In this document: positions 9,709 to 21,003 of the stretch, piece by piece
Layout: each line of letters opens with the position of its first letter
Numbering within the stretch: position 1 is the stretch's first letter
DNA from: Nothophaeocryptopus gaeumannii
Lineage: Eukaryota; Ascomycota; Dothideomycetes; Mycosphaerellales; Mycosphaerellaceae
Reading direction: 5' to 3'
DNA: 64,000 nucleotides
Assembly: GCA_031771865.1 (NCBI GenBank)
Contig: JASISA010000025.1
Coordinates: 310,001-374,000, forward strand
Notes under the pieces: model-generated
Database searches by the model: none
The model's input: only the letters and a program-made list of their open reading frames with translations
Told to the model about the DNA's origin: nothing
Position numbers and translations under genes: made by a program

Positions 9709-11418
9709 AAATTGGTTCGTAGCGGTGTCTATCTGAGGATATCCTGTCACCGATGATGTCTTCGTCTCAATTCCACTTTCTCGTAATGTGCCTGCTGTCA
9801 TGGTGATGTCGCATGGCTTGGAGTGCTCCACGTCATGGCTGAAAGGTGAAAGGCAGGAACGACGATGGGATAGCGCAGCACCTGGCTTTGAGAACGAACG
9901 CTCTGGATGCCTCTCAAAGATATTCCCGTCTAGATGAGAGCAATAAAAAAAACGGGTTTTCGCAGAGTACATATCGTAACAGCGCTACGAGGACGAATGT
10001 GCCAGCGGAATCAATCGCTCCGAACATACGAACAACCACTCTGCGACAGTCAAGAAAGTGCGGACTGCTCTCGCCAGGCATATCACTCAACATCTTCGTT
10101 GATCAAGACTGGACAGCAAAGCATTCGTCGCTTTTGAATAAGGACGCCGACCGAGAAGGCGCTATCTAAGGATTGGGGCCAGACGATCTGATCCTGCGTG
10201 GCCGCAAGAGCCGGATTTGAAGACGAGAACAGTATCAGAGGGATTCAAGGGAGAGAGAGCACATTGGAGTTTTGCTACAAGCTGTATGCGCTCCTTTATA
10301 CGGGCATAAATGGCAATGTATGATGGTTTGATAGGATGACGTCCTCAGCCTACCTCACGAAGATGACTCTCGAAACAAGCACACGAAGTGGAACGCGACC
10401 TCATGACCCTCTACAGCCTCTTTCTTCGAGAGAAAGTCGTGGGTATGGAATCGGTCTGCTGAGGTTCAGTGGTGTTTTGACTAGGCAGTCCGCTGTCACT
10501 GCGCCTGAAGCCCACCACTGCTCGCCGATGGGGTATAGCAGCGCAGAATGCGATCGAAGTTAGAAATCCGCTCTGTCGCCCAGTTCGGACATTGAACCCT
10601 GTGCAATGTGCTCTCTGCCATCGAGTACTCCGCATAAACCGCCATCGTCCGCTGTGACTCTTGCAGTGGAGCAGCCCTTCCCCCAACGTCGCATCGTCTG
10701 TGTGACCCAATGGCTTTCGCCAATGGTGATGGAGCGCAGTAATGTTTCAGAGCGTAAGGTTTCCGTGAGAGATCACACGGCAAGCTGAGCTCCAGTGTTT
10801 CGAAGCCAATGGCAGAGCGTTCATATGGCTTTCAGCTGAGTCTTGGCAAGCCGACTCCACCAAACGCTCCCAAAACATCGTCCCTACCACAACATCAACT
10901 CTCAACGCATGATGTGAAGATTTTGCAGTCCGCTCGTCGTCCGCAATGTCCAGTGAGTCACATAGGAAGGAGAAGGGTACAAAAGCACCTATCTTCCCCC
11001 AGCTTTCCCACTTTCTTTCTTCTTCTTTCTTCATAGCTACACTGAACACCATCCTGCCCTTACACAAAAAACTTGACAATTGACATTCTCACAATATCAA
11101 GCAATGGCTGGGTGCTTCAGTGGGATGCTATCTGCGTTTATCTGGCGGCCTCGCAGGGGGATGAAGTCTTCGGACAGACCCTTTAAGAGAGTCGAAGCCC
11201 TCCATAGCGGAGACTGGGAAGTGATCCGCGAGCACTGCGTCTATCAAGCCGTAAGGCTAGATATGATTGCTGGGTGCGAGGGATCGTTTGACGGTCTGAT
11301 TCGGTGATCCAATGCCTTACTCTGCTTGTCAGGGACGCCTGCGGTGCACCCCGTGCGGCGGAGCGGCGGAGCTGAGCAGGGGTAGTCGTGGCGGTTTCTT
11401 TTGTTTTTCCTTTGTTTT

Positions 11419-11480
11419 GCTGCGTTCTGCGTTGCTTTTAGCGTTTGCTGCCTTCTGCGTTGCTTGGTGCTGCGTTCTGT
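11419..11480. repeat. Degenerate gctgcgttctgcgttgc repeats
   Basis: Three imperfect copies start near 11419, 11447 and 11469, with about 22-28 bp spacing. Pyrimidine-rich flanks. No coding role evident. Confidence 0.6.
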
Positions 11481-11675
11481 TCCCAAGGGGAGGTGTAAGT
11501 CTGACCTTCACTGGCAGCTTCCAACCCTGGGCCACTAACCGAACCTACGACGAAGCGTAAGTCCGGGTGTGTTGCGGAGTTGTCGGGGAGGTGGTGGGCC
11601 ATGCGACGGCAGGCACCTTCACGCGGTGCATGGTGTGAGTAGGCTTGCATGCTGAAACCAAGACCTGTCAGTCCT

Positions 11676-11825
11676 TCTTCTTCGTCTCTTGGCTATGAGC
11701 TGAGTTGCGGCGGAGAGGACAATACCTACTTCATCGTTTCTCTGGCTATGAGCTGGGTTGCGGCGGAAATGGTTCTTTACTTTTTCATCGTCCTTCAGCC
11801 TTGAGCTGGGTGGCGGAGGAGAATT
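11676..11825. repeat. Three imperfect ~52-bp tandem units
   Basis: Units start near 11676, 11729 and 11781. Each contains a variant of ctatgagctgggttgcggcgg preceded by ttcatcgt-like sequence. The copies have diverged by substitutions and small indels. The phase of about 52 bp is the same as that of the pair at 12133-12231. Confidence 0.7.
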
Positions 11826-12132
11826 CTCCCTTTCCGATCCCTTCATCTCTGACTTAGTATCACTCTCCATGAAGCTCTCCTCGTCTTTCTGCTGCTGTCG
11901 ATGGGTAAGGCAGCAAGAGAAGCCAGCGTAACCCGGAGCCCAGCTGAGAGTGGTGTGACTGCGAGAGACATTCTGACGTTGCTCTTGTTCTCCAGAATGT
12001 GCTCTTTCGCTGTGGTGTTGTCGTCATCTCCCTGTCGTGATTCTGATCAGAACTCATGTGAGTGGTGTCTTGTCTAGTGGCAGCACGGCGCACACAGCAT
12101 GCCCCTGAAGCACTCAGCTATTGCTGCCGGAG

Positions 12133-12231
12133 CCTTTGCTTGAATATGTGAGAATGTTGATAGTCAAGTTCTTGGCCAGACCGAGCCATTGCTTGAAATC
12201 GTGAGAGTGTCAATTATCAGGTCATCGACCA
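12133..12231. repeat. Pair of imperfect ~52-bp tandem units
   Basis: Two units, 12133-12178 and 12185-12231, share ttgcttgaa, gtgagag and a tca-gtt-like tail. They are strongly diverged. They lie about 300 bp from the other ~52-bp tandem set but have different sequence. Confidence 0.5.
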
Positions 12232-13917
12232 AGTGGTCTTTCTCCGTTTGCCTTTTGATGGTCCGGTATCAGGGAGAGGGAGACGGCGTATGCGTCGTGG
12301 TCTGAGACAACGAGATGGAGAGAGCTCAGAAGAGAAGAATGTTGCCCTTCTGCACCTCAGCTCCAGGAGTATCACAGATACGTACACATACCGACGCAGA
12401 CTGTGTTGGGCTTCATGCGGTTCCGCAGTGACACACAGCCGGCTCCCAGAGCTCGGCAAGCAATTGAGAAGAAAGGCACAGGACTGGAAGGAGGAAGAGA
12501 GACTGTCTTGCCTTTACGTAGACATTATTCATAGCATACATGTAGTATCTACGAACATGAAGCCACCAGAATGGTGTACGCCAAAGTCCAGAGACTGCTC
12601 ATTCCTCTTCCACCCCCATGTCTCCCTCGCCAGTGCACAGGGACGCCCGGCTGACTGTGCCATCCTTGAAAGGCGAGGTCGATGGTTCTCGCCCTTTGAA
12701 CGATCGCAGATGCGGCGTTGGGAGGTTACGCATCGGCCGTGTGCGTGCGAAAGGCCTCAGTTCTTCCTGGAGTCTCCGGAACTCCTGGCTGGAGATGCGA
12801 AGTCTCTCGAGGCTCTGAAAGCCATGAGAGCCACAGAAAAGCACGTTCAGTGGACGAGAGTGCTCTGGGCCCGCATCCTAGAGTCGTAATCTATACCGTT
12901 TTCTGTGGCCAGAAAGATCTCGTGCGCGCGAATTCCTCGGGTAAGGTAGTGTGAGGTACTTCCTGATGTCGTCGGCGTATGCCCAGCCACGTCTACCGCT
13001 TCACTTCGCCTCTCGCCATTCTTCAAAGGAGTCCGAGGTCTGGCGGCGCGTGGAATGTAAGAGCACAGGAGAGCACGCAGCAGAGGGTGAGGTCGCGATA
13101 GCGTGCGGACTAGCACTGCATGCCCGCCCGGGCCGTGTGGTATTGCGAAAGTTGGTAGTATAAAGGGATCCGAGGTATAACGTTACCTTATAGCAACTAG
13201 TCACATATAGTCATCATGCTTCAGATGTTTGTCGAGCCTCGAAGACACCTTGCTTGAACCAGCGATTCTGAAGTGGACGGAGCGATGCTAGGCTACATGC
13301 CACACTGTGCCATAGATCGACGACTTCACGCTTTCGTAGACAACCACGAGCTGATGCCGACTATGCGACACTCATGCGATCTTGAGTCCCCACGAGCACC
13401 CGACCACGAGACATTCTACATCACGATCGGCAGCGATCCAACTTCCAAGGGTTCGGATCTAGTACATGCGGCTGTAAAATGAGGAAGCACGCCTGGAGCG
13501 GAAGGTTACGCATTGAGGTTGCGAACAAGAGCAGCACACATCGGTGCAAAGACCATTTTCACATTTGCCTGCACAATACTGGTCTTGTACTCTCGTGATA
13601 TGACCATTGTGGTGACTTCAGAGACCTGTTGACGTGTGTCCTCCCAAGACTCCTGTGCGATGCAGTATGCGCTGAGGACTGCTTAACTTCGCACAAATGA
13701 GGACAATCCACAAGTTCCTGTGATCCAATTTGTCCTCAAAGCGGCCGGCCGCTGCCTATCTTGCATACCTCGCATGTCCTCTCACATTCTTCTGGCATTT
13801 TCAGCTGCACTTTCAAACATGTTCAAGCACTAAGGACATCACATCACCCTACAGCACTCGTCAGCCGATTTTTAGAGCGAATCACCACTGCGCTCACATA
13901 ATCCGCATCAACCGAAG

Positions 13918-14911
13918 ATGGCTTCAAACGAAGGCACCACAATCCACATTTCCAAGCCAGCTACGTGCGCTGATACTGAGTGCGTTCGGCCATGTGAGCC
14001 GACGAGGTACGCGAAATGGTGCAAAGCTTGGCGTCGAGGCCCTCTTGAGCTCCGACAGCAGCTTTGGGAGGAATATGGACGCTACTTCAAGAGATACTGC
14101 GAAGCATACAGACTCGGTCACGAAGACTTTGCATACTTGGAAGAAGAAGGGATGGCGTACTTCGTTCAGCTGGAAAAGAGGATGCTGCGCGAGGCTCGAC
14201 TACGCCCATACTACCAAAGCGGACAAGCCGTGGCGAAAAGCTTCATGGCGGGCTCTCAGAGGGTCTTGCTCTCAGATGCACCGGACACGGTGTTCGCCGC
14301 TCTCGACTTTGAAGGCGATCTCAACGACAAGAAAGGAATACTTGAATTCGGCATTGTAAAAGTCGGTCCTCTCCAGCGTGAATCCTGCAGAGATCGTGAG
14401 CTTGAGCTACGCTCTGGGTCGTCATCGCAAGAGCTCTCATCTGTTTGGTGAAACGACTCGCATCTCCCAGGAGATACTCGGCCGCACGGTACGAAGCACC
14501 TTAGACTGCGAAGGTTCGAGCAACATTGTACTCATCGCGCACGGACTTTCGGGCGAAGTCAGGAACCTCGACGGCTTGGGGATACACCTGGAAGACATGA
14601 ACATCACGGGCATTATCGATACCAACGACATTGCGAAAGCTGTCTTTGGCCGAGGCAGTAGCCTGGACCGACTCCTGACAGCCTTGGGAATCGCCTTTTC
14701 CCACCAGTCTCTGCATTGCGCGGGTGACCATGCGCACTATACGATGCAAGCCTTCCTTGTGCTATCACAAATGCAGCATGAAGTCGACGATCCGCGTCTC
14801 AACTATCTTGTGCGTCGGCCGCTTCCACTGCGTTTACGGGAGCATGGCGAAGAAGGAGAAGGTGGTGATTGGGATTTTGACTTGGCTGGTCATACGCCTC
14901 TCTTTGGATAG
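13918..14911 (+). pseudogene. Gfd2/YDR514C-like DEDD-exonuclease-fold protein, frameshifted
   Basis: ATG 13918 encodes a roughly 150-residue N-terminal part and the first conserved block VFAALDFEGDLNDKKGILEF, in which D and E would be the first acidic pair of a DEDD-type nuclease fold. The remaining blocks lie in another frame from about 14380: VSLSYALGRHRKSSHLFGET, NIVLIAHGLSGEVRNLDGLG, IIDTNDIAKAVFGRG, LGIAFSHQSLHCAGDHAHYT and MQAFLVL, ending at 14911. The family is the fungal Gfd2/YDR514C-like C-terminal domain, often present in multiple copies in filamentous fungi; its role is unclear, and Gfd2 in yeast is linked to mRNA export. The frame switches between 14357 and 14380 within about 20 bp. 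That is too short for a normal intron, so a small indel in a dying copy or a sequencing error is likely. Confidence 0.68.
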
Positions 14912-17900
14912 AGAAACTAGCGTAGCGTCAAGACTGAGGTTGAACGTTGCATACGAGGTTCGAAAGGTTGACAGACGAGCTCAGAGTGCCGTCAAGAAAC
15001 CTGGATAGTGAGTCTGCGGTGGGAGCGAGAATGAGAAAGGCTGAGACATTTGGCAATTTGGATGATCGAGCACTGCCCTATATAGTCTTAAAATTCAGAT
15101 CGGTCTTCGTCTGAGCTCTCAATATCTCATGCAGTACGAATAGTTGGCGGGACTCGCAAAAGGCAGGAGCGCCCCGTGCGCTCTTTCCTCGGAATCGGAA
15201 AACACCTCCACACAAGTCGATATGGGCTACAGGAACATGATATGTGATCTCACATGAGCTCCAGTCGACTCGTGAAAGAGACTGGACGACTCTTCAAATC
15301 TTCGTTGCAGCAAATTCTTGGACATGTCCATGCCATGGGTCCCTCACATGAACATCTTGTTGTGTTGGTCCTGAGCATGCGCTCCATGACAGTGGCCCAC
15401 ACATCCGGCCAATGAGTGCGGGAGTACGCGCCAAGCGTAAGCCAATAACTTCACTTCACTATATGCCACGCATGTTCCTATCGCTTACTCCTTGATGAGG
15501 CACTTTCTCTTTTGTCGACTGACATTAGTACACGACATCAACACGCGACACCAATGCGCGCCTTGCACGGTTACACGCCTCTCATAACGCGCGACTCCGC
15601 CAGACCAAGCAACCACCGATGGCGTTTCCACGCGCTCGCGCGATCTGTCCGTACCGGCACAACGCAAGCCGGAGGGTTCGGAAATCGAGATTAACCATGC
15701 CGAAGCAACGAACGGCCGAGCTGCGGTGACTGCAGCCCAGCAAGAATCCCCCGGAGATTGAAACGATGGAACTTTTGGTCTGCTTCCTTCTGGTGACAGG
15801 AGTGCAGCCTGAACATGGTCACCTCGAGAGGCTGAACGCGTCTTAGACCGGCGCCTTGACCTAGCCAAGAGGAGGCTCACAAGTCTGGCCACACACATAG
15901 CATGCTACTCAGACCCTGCCGGAAAAGACGCGCACGGCGGCACGGGTTACAGACGGCTGCTGCGTACTCTCGTAGTCGCTCGCTCGGTTGGAAGCACAGC
16001 ATCTTCACATGCACGCATGTGCAGTGACGTGGAGGCGGCGATTCCGGACTACACTCGAGATCTGAAGCATACGACGAGACGAACACGCTTTGCGAAGTCT
16101 TCAAGCGATGCTGTGCTGTCTCTCGAAGTGGCCAGGCATCACTTTCTGGAACAGCTTCCCGGAGCCAAGAAACAGCGATCCCGTGACCTCGGCGTACAAC
16201 TTTGCTGCGTCCATCTGCAAATTTGAATAAAAGAGCGCTGCTCCCGGGGGTTTTACTCGCTTGGTATGCTCCGGAATACAGAGTCCTTCTGCGCATTTTT
16301 TAGCGATGCGAGAGCGTTGTGCAGACCGGTGTTGAGGCCAGCGCCAGCGCCGGAGCAAAAAGGAGAAACTAGCGACATTGAGCGGTAGATCTGCGCTTTC
16401 GCGGTGCTCCACTCCAACGATGATGAGCGAAGGTAAGGTGGGTACGGCCTGAAGGACGTCTGACTTCCGGATACCCAAATTTTCTGCCTTGTCTGCTTAT
16501 TGAGGACAACATGGTGTCACCTCAGTCGTCCCGGGCAGGAGTACCGGCTTGCACGAGCTGTCATCACGGCAAGTGCATATTGATGATCTCGCCCGCAGTT
16601 CCTCACCGACTCCACTACACTGACCAAAACAGCTTTGCATGTCCCAAGATACTCGATATGCGACGGTGAGTTTGATAACAGGCTCGGGCTCCTTGCATGT
16701 GCACTGTTCAATCGATTAGTCTGGCTGGCATCGGATGCCTGCTCATTCGCTGCAGCGTGTGCTGTTAAGGCTTCGCGGTGCCGTCTCAGCTGCCACTTGC
16801 CAACCCAGCGACGCTACCCCTTAGGTTCCTTCTCTATGCCTTCCGGGGGAGATTGAGGGATTTAACGGTCCTGGGATCTGTGTATATCATCTTCAGCTAG
16901 CTGGAGTGGCGGAATTGGCAGACGCGCAGCGACTAGGGTAACCGCAATCCTGTGGGAAACTGTGGGGTTTCGAGTGCCTCCTTTTTGCCCTGTAGGCTCC
17001 CGTGCCCGAACCAGATGCAATCCCAGTGGTGAAAAAGTCCTCTTCTTTTGCTCTCCTGTCCCGAGTCGCACTGAGAGCTCCGCCGCGTGCTTGGTGTTGA
17101 GGGCCGTCACTGAAAGTCGGGCCATAGTCGATCGATCGAAGTCGCCGAGGCGGCACTTCTCCTTGCCCTTGCCGGGACGCAGTCCCGCTCTCCTCGGACT
17201 TCCTGCGCGCATGTTCCAGTACGAGGAGACATCATCATTGCAGATAACATTGAACTCTTGGTCATCTCCTTTGCTCTTGAGGTAACAGCACTGATATTGA
17301 CAAAGATAAGCGACCTTTCCTGCCCTTCCCGAATATGTTCCATAGCAACAAGCTGAGAGTAATAGGTCAGAGCCGCATGCATTGTCGAGTACACGGTTCA
17401 AGGGCTGAGCGGCCTTCAGCACCATTGCAGTGACCGTGCATTTGCAGAACCTGACCTGCTTGCAGAAGACGCCGATTAAGTACAGGTGCCGCCGGTGTCG
17501 TGTCCAAATATAGTGAGCAATGAGAACCCACTTTGTTGTCACCTGTGAATTCAGGTCGCGAGTCGTGTTCGCCGTCGCGCGTGACATGAGCGCACGGCGA
17601 CTCGCGCGCGTCTCTCAAAAGAATCCATGCTGCATCCGTGGCGCGTTCCTGGCGAGTTCGAACAAGTCTTGGACGTAGGAAGGCGATGCAATCCTCCAGT
17701 AGATCGGCGAGCGATGTGCACAAAGCGATGGAGTGAGATGAGGCGGGTGAATGTTAATACGATGTATGCGCTCGGAGCAAGTGAAGTGAGCTCTTCAGGT
17801 ATTCAGGGATCCCGGCCGTTGCCGTGGTGATGCACGTGACGTCTTTATCTCATGTTCTCAGACCTCTCTCAAAGGATGCCTCTTGGATCTAGAGACTTGA

Positions 17901-18667
17901 AGGCCACTTCCATGGATTGAGAGCTCTATTGACTACGCGAGTCACAACTTACGACACTGCTTAACCCCTCCGTTGGGCCTGTCTGTCTCGAAATCGGACT
18001 CCTGAAAATCTGTGTGGAGGTGTTTTGCTTTCGTAAGGAAGGAGCAGAGTACTACTCATGGGACTGTCCTCAACTCATCCACGACAAGAGGTCGCGATAA
18101 GGCTAGACTGCAGGTATATGTTTGCTCCAAGACACCGGATGATGAGGTTGCATCGACGATATCCAACCTCAAGATGTCTTGTTGCTATGATCAGGAAGAT
18201 GGTGCAACATCTGTACAGTATCACTGTCAACTTCTCAAAATCCTCAAATTTTCCAAAAATCTCCAATTCCAACTTCTCGACCTACACATGTCAGATCTTG
18301 ATCAAAAACCCCCAAACTCCACATTCATTATCAAGATTGCATAAGGATTCTACAGAGAGTCGTCTTGGCGTGTTTGGTCATACACGACGTCGTCATCAAC
18401 AAAGTCTTGGCAGAAATGTCTAACCCTAAACACCCTCTCCCTAGCTGACAGCCACAGACACGACAGACTGGCAGACGTCACGAGTGTGGGACGATGGTTC
18501 AAATCTGAGGAAGACCGTCGAACACGATGCTAGACCAAATTCGGATTGATAGTATCTTATTAGCCAGCCATGGGCGTACTCGCATATCCCGTCCTATCTA
18601 ACCCATGTCATACCGAATCGACCCAGCCGACTCCATGACTCCCTCTCCATGGTCATACACTATCCTC
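14912..18667. other. 3.7-kb gene-poor region
   Basis: No protein family recognised on either strand, although several frames stay open for 100-240 codons on both strands simultaneously (for example around 16860-17590). That suggests base composition and not coding. A tRNA-Leu-like fragment at 16908-16996 is listed separately. The stretch 18120-18340 is richer in A and T than its surroundings. No transposon signature seen. Confidence 0.4.
16908..16996 (+). tRNA. Degenerate tRNA-Leu-like sequence (bacterial/organellar type), probably a pseudogene
   Basis: The stretch begins gctggagtggcggaattggc and continues agacgcgcagcga. That matches the acceptor 5' strand, positions 8-9 and D-arm of bacterial or organellar tRNA-Leu, with GCG/CGC able to pair. 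A gcgactaggg segment resembles a Leu(UAG) anticodon loop with one base missing. gggtttcgagtgcctcc resembles a T-arm, and the acceptor 3' strand CTCC pairs with the GGAG of the 5' strand. The outer acceptor pairs, the T-stem and the anticodon stem do not form properly. If homologous, it is a decayed organellar or bacterial tRNA and not a nuclear Leu tRNA, whose D-arm differs. Chance similarity is possible. Confidence 0.25.
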
Positions 18668-20218
18668 TCAAATAGCTCTCGCAGCCTCACCAGAAATAGC
18701 CTCTTCTTCCGCCCTCTTCTTCCCACGCCCAATTCCGCCTTCACCAACACCCATCCTCTTCGCGACATACTGCTGCGCGACCACACCGACAGCCAAGCTC
18801 AGGATCTCCTCCAGCCATTCAGACACCCATTCTCTTGGGTCGACACCGCCAGATTCGATGATTTCGAGAATGGACTCCGGTAGACCGCCCTCAGCAGCCT
18901 CGGCATCTAGCCACTCCGCCCACTTCTGAGGGAAAGGCTGCGACATGCCCTTGAAGGAGATCGAGTGCATAGGGTCGTGGAGGTAGATAGCAAAGACGAT
19001 CGCCTCCTCGTCTCGATCATCAGGCTCAACAACAGCACCCTCTGGCTTCGCAGCGTGTGCATCCTCAGCGAAGAAGTCCTTATCCACGGTATAGCTCACA
19101 GCCTGAATCGCAAGGAAAATATCGGAGCTCCGGACCGGGTTGCTCTCGCTCAAAGTCTCTGTAGCACGCTTAGCTGCCTCTTCCACGCCACCCTTGGCAT
19201 CGAAGAAGTCTTTCGCGTAGCTCTCGGCTTGTACTCTTGCTAGTCTTGTGCCTTCTTTGAGGCCCGGTACAGCTCCCAAGCTCCTCTTTGAACCCTCTTC
19301 TCTCCACCATGGCCCGTCGGTCCATGTACTGTCACTTCCCAAAACACCGCCCCTGTAGCCTTGGACTTCGCTCGAAGATCGGTTGCGTGACTCGCTGCCG
19401 CGCTGGATGACGAGGAGGTCGCCGCCTTCGACTTGCGACATGATGCGCGAGAAGGTACTGTAGATCAGAGGATCGAGGGATGGGTAATTCTGGATGTCGT
19501 GGGTGGTGTGAATCTGGAGGCGTTCGTGGGCGGAGATTGGCGGAGCGATGTGCGAGATGATGGAAGTGAAGGAGGAGAATCCTTTGCTGCGGAGGTCGGT
19601 CCCTGAGAACAGTTAGCTGGGTGAAAGTGTCGTGTATGTGTATAACATACCAAGATGCTGCAAGTTCTGCAGATTGACGTTCCCCCGTATCTGATCCACC
19701 CACTTCTGCGCCTCTTCATTCCCTCTAATGTCCTTCGCGATGGTCTCGGCCTGCTTCATGGCAGCGCTGGCAGCATTATACATACTACCCCACCATCCTC
19801 CACCAGCCGGCTTCTGTTCGGCATTGTCTGCTGCAGGTGTTTGGGCTGTGTGGAAACTCCTTGTGCCCTCTCCACTTGACCTCGTTTGCGCCTGGGAGAC
19901 TCTGGCGCGATCTTCGCTACTATTCCGCTCACTGCTGCCTTGTGATGTGGTTGCTGGAGTATAGTCTGCTGCCCGCTTAGGACTTTTGTTCGTCGCGCTT
20001 GTGGTGCTGGAGCTCAATCGAGGGGTAGAAGGTCGCGAGGGTGCTGCTGGCTTCGCAGCGAGCTGTTTCTCGATTTCGGCCAATGCATCTTCGCCAGTCT
20101 CGTCGTTGCCGGAGTTCTGCTCGTTCTTCTGGCCAGTCTTCTTAGCTGTGGCCGCAGGCTGCTCCTCCGAGCCCAGCTGGTCCAAGTCTGCGAGGAGGTC
20201 GTCGGCCTTGCGGGCCAT
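18668..20218 (-). CDS. MTC1: Maintenance of telomere capping protein 1
   Basis: Two exons, 20218-19651 and 19602-18668, separated by a 48-bp intron with donor GTATGT and acceptor CAG. Translation gives 500 residues. The N-terminus is the family's MARKADDLLADLDQL, followed by a long Ser/Thr/Ala-rich disordered region, then GGGWWGSMYNAASAAMKQAE. After the splice (QHLG-TDLRSKGFSSF) come IAPPISAHERLQIHTTHDIQ and MSQVEGGDLLVIQRG, leading to the conserved C-terminal half. The ATG at 20218 is chosen because no ATG lies in frame upstream. Mtc1 in yeast is a cytosolic, COPI-associated protein named for a genetic interaction with telomere capping; its molecular role is unknown. No lesion is present. 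It marks the end of the gene-poor left region. Confidence 0.88.
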
Positions 20219-21003
20219 ACCAACGGAGGGTTTCCGGCGAGTCGTGGTATTCAAGGAGGAGTGTCAGACGAAGCTGACTGATTGTGAGCTGAGCGGTGTG
20301 TGGTGTGACTGAGCAAGTCTGGTTTGTTTGCTATGTCGCTACCGTTCCTAAGCTGCTTGCATCGTCGTTGGTATTGCTGGGGTTCAAAGCAGGGGCATGG
20401 ACTGCGGGCAGGTCCGAGAGTGAATGGAATGTGGAGTGAGGAGCGAACCATCGTTATCGCCTCAGGCATGCTGTAACAGGAGCAGAAACATGGCTCCAAT
20501 CGCCATCAACATTTCATCTCTCAAGCGATCCAACAATGGACATGGTCATCTTCCAAACCTGGTTGGCATCAAGAGCAGAACTTCCTTCAGATTCTGCTTT
20601 CACCAGCTGCTCCTAACACTCGCCACATGTCCGAACGTATGCCGACCATGGACATTCCTCGTCTGATTATTCAACACGCCCTCGAAGTTCCCCAATGCCT
20701 GTCACGAGAAGGACTGAAACAAGAGCACGCCATGATGCTCATCTAAGCACTGCAATTGTGATTGGAGCGCAAGGCAGAGGTGCCTCTCTCCGCAGGTCCA
20801 GAGCCTCTTCACTCTGACAGCCGAAAGCAACGTCATCGCCGACTTACCGAGTGACCATTGTTTGGATTTGAAATGCATAGTGAAGGTAGTATATAAACGC
20901 TCGGTGGCGGCTCTTATCCTCCAATACCTCACTCACAAGCACAGCTTATCTCATTGGAACCCCAGCTAATCTGGAAGTAATATTCAACAACCTGAAATTC
21001 ACC
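20219..21003. other. Divergent intergenic region between MTC1 and the CmcJ-like gene
   Basis: About 785 bp between two divergently transcribed genes; it should carry both promoters. A TATA-like box close to the CmcJ-like gene is listed separately. No other gene recognised. Confidence 0.5.
20890..20897 (+). promoter_or_regulatory. TATA-like box of the CmcJ-like gene
   Basis: TATATAAA about 107 bp upstream of the ATG at 21004, followed by a pyrimidine-rich leader and a CCAAT-like string near 20921. The placement fits a TATA promoter of an inducible fungal gene. Not tested. Confidence 0.4.

Larger units (their letters stand above)
9709..13917. other. 4.2-kb gene-poor region
   Basis: No protein family is recognised in any frame. 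The longest open frame (12233-12889, +) is low in family-like signature and is overlapped by open frames on both strands, so I do not call it. The region holds three sets of degenerate short tandem repeats (listed separately). It may be old transposon or pseudogene debris, but no diagnostic transposon domain survives. Confidence 0.4.

Noticed and set aside
12233..12889. 218-codon open frame on the plus strand
   Set aside because: No domain or family signature, Arg/Ser-rich as expected of a non-coding frame in this composition, and overlapped by open frames on both strands.
16862..17587. 241-codon open frame on the minus strand
   Set aside because: Other frames in the same stretch are also open; no recognisable motif; sequence looks compositional.
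1..20000. RIP-mutated transposon islands as explanation of the gene-poor stretches
   Set aside because: The gene-poor stretches are not visibly AT-rich and retain balanced composition; no transposase, reverse transcriptase or terminal repeats recognised. A computed RIP index would settle it.
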